From positions 124,001-188,000 of the forward strand of contig KE332515.1 in NCBI GenBank assembly GCA_000413015.1: a stretch of DNA of 64,000 bases. Direction: 5' to 3'. Below the pieces are notes generated by a model. It worked only from the letters and a program-made list of their open reading frames with translations. It ran no database searches and was not told the DNA's origin. Positions 60,000 through 64,000 of this stretch are shown in pieces (within the stretch, counting starts at the first letter, position 1; the number at the start of each line of letters is the position of its first letter). Position numbers and translations under genes: made by a program. The DNA comes from Treponema socranskii subsp. paredis ATCC 35535 (GTDB taxonomy: Bacteria > Spirochaetota > Spirochaetia > Treponematales > Treponemataceae).

Positions 60000-60833
60000 C
60001 TATTCGCCCCTTTTCGTATCCGGCACGAGCACGATGAGCGCGAGAGATGCGATATAGGGCAGCGCGATCAAAAGAGGAGAGGCGATGTTTTGAAAAACGT
60101 TTTGCAAGTTTGCCGCAAAATACTCCGCCGCACAGAGTACGATCACAGCCAGAACCGTGCCCCATCCCGTCCGTCTGCCTAAAAATACCGCCGCAAGGGC
60201 GAGCCATCCGCGTCCGCTTGAAATATTCGGCACAAAAGATGAAAGCCTGAACGACAGTATGCAGCCGGCAAGGGAACTGTAAAAAGCCGCGATGCACCAC
60301 GCCGCAGTCCTGCACGCCGATACGTCGATGCCTCGCGAAGAAAGGACGTCGGCATCTTTTCCGGTGATGCGTATGTAGAGTCCGTATTTTGTCCCGTAGA
60401 GAAATGCGAATCCCGCCGCCGTAAAAACAAAAGCGATGACTGCCGTCGAAAGGCGAGCGCTTGCTGCAGGAAACGAAAAGGAGGGAGAGGTGAGTACACC
60501 GCGTGTGCCGAAGAGGGCCACGGAAATGACCGATGCAAGGGCGCCGGTAAAGAGGTTCAAACCGAGAGATGCCAAAAAAGGATTTGCGTGAAGCGATTCG
60601 ACGGCGCGGATCGAAACGAATATGATGAGCGTACAGCAAAAGACCGAGAGGAATGCGCCTGCGATAAACGATCCGGTCAATACGCTGAACGCATAGCAAA
60701 AAAATGCCGCGAGGTTGATGATGCCGTCGAGAAAAACCGCCATGCGTCCGGAGTATTCGCTTGTGAGCGCGCCGAACGATGCCAAAAGCAGGGGCGCGGA
60801 TAAAAGCGTTATGTTAAAGACCGCGTTTTGCAT
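60000..60833 (-). CDS. Nucleoside-type ABC transporter permease (second subunit)
   Basis: 277 residues from ATG 60833, eight bases after GGGAGG; the in-frame ATG at 60851 is less likely. About eight or nine hydrophobic segments. The family is the branched-chain/ribose-type permease (BPD_transp_2), as in BMP nucleoside importers (IRITGKDADVLSSRGIDVSACRTAAW; GRGWLALAAVFLGRRTGWG). It overlaps the other permease gene by 20 bases and works with it. Confidence 0.9.
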   Translation of the reverse strand: MQNAVFNITLLSAPLLLASFGALTSEYSGRMAVFLDGIINLAAFFCYAFSVLTGSFIAGAFLSVFCCTLIIFVSIRAVESLHANPFLASLGLNLFTGALASVISVALFGTRGVLTSPSFSFPAASARLSTAVIAFVFTAAGFAFLYGTKYGLYIRITGKDADVLSSRGIDVSACRTAAWCIAAFYSSLAGCILSFRLSSFVPNISSGRGWLALAAVFLGRRTGWGTVLAVIVLCAAEYFAANLQNVFQNIASPLLIALPYIASLALIVLVPDTKRGE

Positions 60834-61830
60834 GCCGTATGCCTCCCGCATATTTGACGGCGATGCACGAAAGCATGACGCCTTGAATAAGAGAACTCAT
60901 ATCGAAGCCGAAGTTATTGTTGAGCGCAACTCTGTTTGCCGACGTAAAAAGCCAGGAGAGCACAAGGCTTGCCGGAGCGATCATTGCGGGATTCGAATTC
61001 GCGATGAGCGCGCATGAAAGCGCATTCCATCCCATGCCGCCGTAAAATCCCGCGTGGCAGGTGTAGTAGGTTCCCGCGACGGCGATAAAACCCGCAAGTC
61101 CGTGAAGCGCGCCTGCCGCTGCGAGCGTCGCATAGAGCGTGCGGCTTTGCCGGTAGCCCGAGTATTCTGCAAACTCTTTCGATATCCCCGTGATCTGAAG
61201 GTGTCTTCCGCTTACCGTGCGGTATTTGACGTACCATACCGCGCTGCACAGTGCGAGCGGAATAAGAGCCGAAGCCGAAAGCGGGGAGGGATTTAAAATA
61301 TGCGCAAAGCGAAAACGCTCGGCGATAAACGGCGTTGCAAGGAGATTGTTCGTTTGTCCCCGGAACCTCCCTGAGATAAGCGAATCGATAAAGGGGATCG
61401 CCGCCGCCGAAACGAGAAAGGACGTGAGGAGTACGTCGGCGTTTTTGAATTGCCGAAGAAAGGCCGATACGAGGGCCATCGCGGCGGGAAGCAAAAGAGA
61501 AGCGGCAAAGGCGGCGGCCGTAACGAAGGCGGGCGGCCATCCGACGGGAAGGGCAAAGACGACGGCTGCGGCAAATCCTCCGGCATAAATCTGTCCTTCG
61601 CCGCCCAAATTGTATTCGCCCGCCGTGAGCACGATCGCGTCTCCGAGCGCGCCGCAAGCGAGCAGGGCTGCCGTATTGAGCACGCTTCCGAAATAGTAGC
61701 GTGAGGTAAAAGAGCCTGTCAAAAAATCGAGGGCGGAAACGAAAGTGCGCGAAAAGAGAGAGAGGACCAAGACTGTGAGGACGAGACCTGCGATGACGGG
61801 GAGCGCGTCGACTATTGTTAGTTTTTTCAC
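60814..61830 (-). CDS. Nucleoside-type ABC transporter permease (first subunit)
   Basis: 338 residues from GTG 61830, whose bases overlap the stop of the ATPase gene. Many membrane helices. Family motifs include LLACGALGDAIVLTAGEYNLGGEGQIYAGG and ITGISKEFAEYSGYRQS, typical of the larger permease of BMP/PnrA systems. Gene order (binding protein, ATPase, two permeases) is the usual one. Confidence 0.9.
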   Translation of the reverse strand: MKKLTIVDALPVIAGLVLTVLVLSLFSRTFVSALDFLTGSFTSRYYFGSVLNTAALLACGALGDAIVLTAGEYNLGGEGQIYAGGFAAAVVFALPVGWPPAFVTAAAFAASLLLPAAMALVSAFLRQFKNADVLLTSFLVSAAAIPFIDSLISGRFRGQTNNLLATPFIAERFRFAHILNPSPLSASALIPLALCSAVWYVKYRTVSGRHLQITGISKEFAEYSGYRQSRTLYATLAAAGALHGLAGFIAVAGTYYTCHAGFYGGMGWNALSCALIANSNPAMIAPASLVLSWLFTSANRVALNNNFGFDMSSLIQGVMLSCIAVKYAGGIRHAKRGL

Positions 61831-63257
61831 GCCGCCTCCCGTACTTCGCGAAGATCGCCGCCTTCAAGCACATAGTGCGCGGTGCAAAGCGAAGTCGGAA
61901 ATTCCGACGACGAAAGCACGATGACGACGGCGCCGCGCTGCGCAAAGTCCGAAAGCAGTTTTTGAGTGCGTTCGGCCGCTTTACGGTCGAGTCCTTGCAG
62001 CGGCTCACACGCAATGATCAAATTCGGATCGTTTTCGAATTCGCGCGCAAGGATTAAGCGCTGCAGCATACCGCCCGAAAGAGCCGATGCTTTTTCATCG
62101 GGTCGAATAGAAACTTTCGCTTTTTCTATCAAGCGCGTCGCATATTCGGCCGCGCTCTTTTTGCCGTACATTGCGCATAAAAGCTGTTCGATCGAAAGAC
62201 CGGGATTCGATGCGCGGAAGGTTCTGTCCGAGGGGATGATCGCCGTTCGGAGTTTCGCTTCGGTTCGTAAAAAATACGGCGTCCACTTTCCCGATTTGAG
62301 ATCGACGCACAAGCTTCGTTCCCCCGTTTTGATGCGGCACGATCCCTCCGTGCGCGCGCTTTCCATACCCGTGACGACGTTTTCGAGCGTACCGAGCCCG
62401 CTTTCGGGCAAACCTTCGATGAGGGTGATACCGCCGCTTTTTGCGGTAAACGACACGTCGAAAAGAGCCGGCCGCTTTTTCGGCCGTACGCCGATGTGTT
62501 CGAACGAAATACAATCGCCGCTTTTTTCCGCACGAACGGTATGAAGCGGCACGGCATCCGATTTCGTCTTCGGCACATACAGAGCGCTCCGCTCGTAGTG
62601 CTCGGCGCTTTTTCCTTTTTGCAGTACGGTTACCGTATCGGTATAGCGGGAAGCTTCCTGCATGATGTGCGTGATGACGATGACGTTCATCCCCTTATCT
62701 GCAAGTTCGCGGATATTTGCATAGAGGGAAACCCTCTGTTCCTTGTCGAGGAGCGCGGACGGCTCGTCGAGAATGAGCATGCGCGGCTCGCGTATGAGAG
62801 CCGAGATGAGCGCCGTATAAAAGCGTTCGTCGCCTCCGATATGGGCGGCGAGAGCGCGGAAGTTTAAGTGCGGCGCCCATTTCGATTTTAACAATTCCGC
62901 ACGCGAAAAGATTTCACCCTTTTTGAGCTTTTTTCCCGCAGCTCCGTATTCCGTTCCGAGGAGGATGTTTTCCCATACGCTGATACCGTCGGCGATGAGC
63001 GGCCGCTGCCGTACGCAGACGATGCCTGAGCGAAGGGCATCGCGCGGAGAAGAAAAATGCACGGCCTTTCCGTCGATAAAAATCGTACCGCCGTCGGCTT
63101 CGAGCGCGCCGCTTAAAACAGCCGCCGTCGTCGATTTTCCCGCGCCGTTTTCTCCGAGCAGCGCATGAATCATGCCGCCCTGAAAGACGAGGGAAAGATT
63201 GTCGAGTACCGTTTTGTGCAGATACCGTTTTGAAATATGTTCGAGCGCAACATCCAT
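61827..63257 (-). CDS. Nucleoside-type ABC transporter ATPase, double domain, asymmetric
   Basis: 476 residues, two nucleotide-binding domains in one chain. Domain 1 has an intact Walker A (GENGAGKS, near residue 36), Walker B (MLILDEPSALL) and a switch His (VIVITHIMQEAS), but its signature is degenerate (HIGGDERF in place of LSxGxxQR). Domain 2 has a good signature (ALSGGMLQRLILA) but a degenerate Walker A (EGLPESGLGTLEN). Together these make one complete composite ATP site and one degenerate one. It energises the two permeases downstream, probably for purine nucleoside uptake as in PnrABCDE-type systems. Confidence 0.9.
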   Translation of the reverse strand: MDVALEHISKRYLHKTVLDNLSLVFQGGMIHALLGENGAGKSTTAAVLSGALEADGGTIFIDGKAVHFSSPRDALRSGIVCVRQRPLIADGISVWENILLGTEYGAAGKKLKKGEIFSRAELLKSKWAPHLNFRALAAHIGGDERFYTALISALIREPRMLILDEPSALLDKEQRVSLYANIRELADKGMNVIVITHIMQEASRYTDTVTVLQKGKSAEHYERSALYVPKTKSDAVPLHTVRAEKSGDCISFEHIGVRPKKRPALFDVSFTAKSGGITLIEGLPESGLGTLENVVTGMESARTEGSCRIKTGERSLCVDLKSGKWTPYFLRTEAKLRTAIIPSDRTFRASNPGLSIEQLLCAMYGKKSAAEYATRLIEKAKVSIRPDEKASALSGGMLQRLILAREFENDPNLIIACEPLQGLDRKAAERTQKLLSDFAQRGAVVIVLSSSEFPTSLCTAHYVLEGGDLREVREAA

Positions 63258-63286
63258 AGTAATTTAATTAATAAAAATGCATCATG

Positions 63287-64000
63287 TCAATTTTGCGGCA
63301 GAACGAGCGTGCCGTTTTCTATACTCGCAACGACATCGCGCATCTTTGCACGCATTTCATCCGTTACCGCTCCGTTTTTACGATTCGGCGCATCCTGTAA
63401 AAAGCTCACGAAACCGTCCGCGACGCCGACGGTTTTTGCCGTACCCCATTCGGTTTTACCCGTAAGGTAGTCGAGCGTTACGTTTTCCGCCATCTTCGCC
63501 TGGTTGAGCGGTGTGCACGATATGATATTGTCGGGCGCGCGTTCAAAGCTCGCGTTATCGAAAAATGCGAGATATTTTCCTTTTTCTTTCGCCGCGTTGA
63601 TGACGCCCTGCGATGCCCCTCCGCAGATCGGAAGGATCACATCGACTCCGGACGAATACATCGCATTTGCAAGTTCGGCGCCTTTCGTCGCATCGTACCA
63701 GTTGCCGACGACGCGGAAATCGACCGCCGTACCGGGAGAAGCCGCTTCCGCGCCTTCTTTGTAGCCGGGAAGTATGACGTTATTCATGACCGGATATTCC
63801 TGGCCTGCAATGAGACCTATCTTTTTCGACTTCGTCATGAGACCTGCCATATAGCCTGTCATGTACGACTGTTCGTGTTGATTGTAGCGAACGGTTGCAA
63901 CCGACGAGTTTCCCGATTTATAGGCGTCGAGCAGAATAAACTTTTGATTCGGAAACTGTGCGGTAAGCGGTTCGACGAGTTCCGGCAGCGACGGATTGGA
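63287..64000 (-). CDS. BMP/PnrA-family substrate-binding protein (partial)
   Basis: The C-terminal 237 residues of a BMP-family basic membrane protein/nucleoside-binding protein; the 5' end lies beyond the window. Typical segments are YNQHEQSYMTGYMAGLMTKSKKIG, PGYKEGAEAASPGTAVDFRVVGNWYDATKGAELA and GVDVILPICGGASQGVINAAKEKGKY. It captures the ligand for the ATPase and permeases that follow at 29 bases distance. In PnrA the ligand is a purine nucleoside; here that is inferred from the family. Confidence 0.92.
   Translation of the reverse strand, partial: SNPSLPELVEPLTAQFPNQKFILLDAYKSGNSSVATVRYNQHEQSYMTGYMAGLMTKSKKIGLIAGQEYPVMNNVILPGYKEGAEAASPGTAVDFRVVGNWYDATKGAELANAMYSSGVDVILPICGGASQGVINAAKEKGKYLAFFDNASFERAPDNIISCTPLNQAKMAENVTLDYLTGKTEWGTAKTVGVADGFVSFLQDAPNRKNGAVTDEMRAKMRDVVASIENGTLVLPQN

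Noticed and set aside
60914-62014. 366-codon minus-strand frame overlapping a permease and ATPase gene
   Set aside because: Different frame of well-supported transporter genes; Arg/Ser-rich translation without domain features.

Overview
The window reads as chromosomal DNA of a host-associated spirochaete, most likely a Treponema. This rests on the kind of gene content: a recA-folK pair beside TPR and periplasmic proteins, many lipoproteins with loose spirochaetal lipoboxes, and a PnrA/BMP-type nucleoside ABC transporter. The genus is an inference, because no rRNA or species marker is present. Most of the window is of intermediate GC. Two minus-strand stretches (about 23.5-26.7 kb and 48.5-51.6 kb) are visibly AT-rich. 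I saw no tRNA, rRNA, CRISPR array, phage or intact transposase.

Layout. 0-4.2 kb: an envelope/TPR pair, then recA and folK. 4.5-7.8 kb: a long-chain acyl-CoA synthetase and an AGE-family sugar epimerase. 7.9-14.3 kb: an AraC regulator divergent from a sugar ABC importer (binding protein, two permeases, a DUF5107/TPR protein). 14.6-20.3 kb: a NahK-like sugar kinase, a second sugar importer and an FAD oxidoreductase. Neither importer has its own ATPase. 20.3-23.2 kb: argS and a 3-hydroxyisobutyrate-dehydrogenase-like enzyme. 23.5-26.7 kb: AT-rich island 1. 27.0-37.8 kb: leuA behind an attenuator-like hairpin, metG, a FemAB-like protein, rnz, a GldF-GldG-like fusion, a DUF362 ferredoxin-like protein and a lipoprotein phosphoesterase.

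37.9-46.5 kb is a co-directional locus: RpiR regulator, PfkB kinase, a three-gene Fbp/Afu-type ABC importer, class II aldolase and a split transketolase. Together these look like uptake and catabolism of a sugar phosphate or related sugar. A periplasmic FMN/FAD reductase with its own strong promoter follows (46.6-48.4 kb). Then come AT-rich island 2 (48.5-51.6 kb), a 4-fold beta-flower-like small protein, uvrC carrying a palindromic in-frame insert, an FN3/ConA-like secreted protein, a 962-residue TPR protein, an M24 peptidase and a BMP-type nucleoside importer running off the right edge.

The most unusual signal is non-coding. A structured leader/repeat is present in two long copies (14252-14598 and, on the minus strand, 23235-23464) and one diverged copy (about 4330-4511). 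Each ends in the same hairpin plus ATGGGAG just before the start codon of an unrelated gene. Two of its stems show compensatory base changes between copies. A different 156-bp nested palindromic element lies between leuA and metG, with apparent relatives elsewhere in the window.
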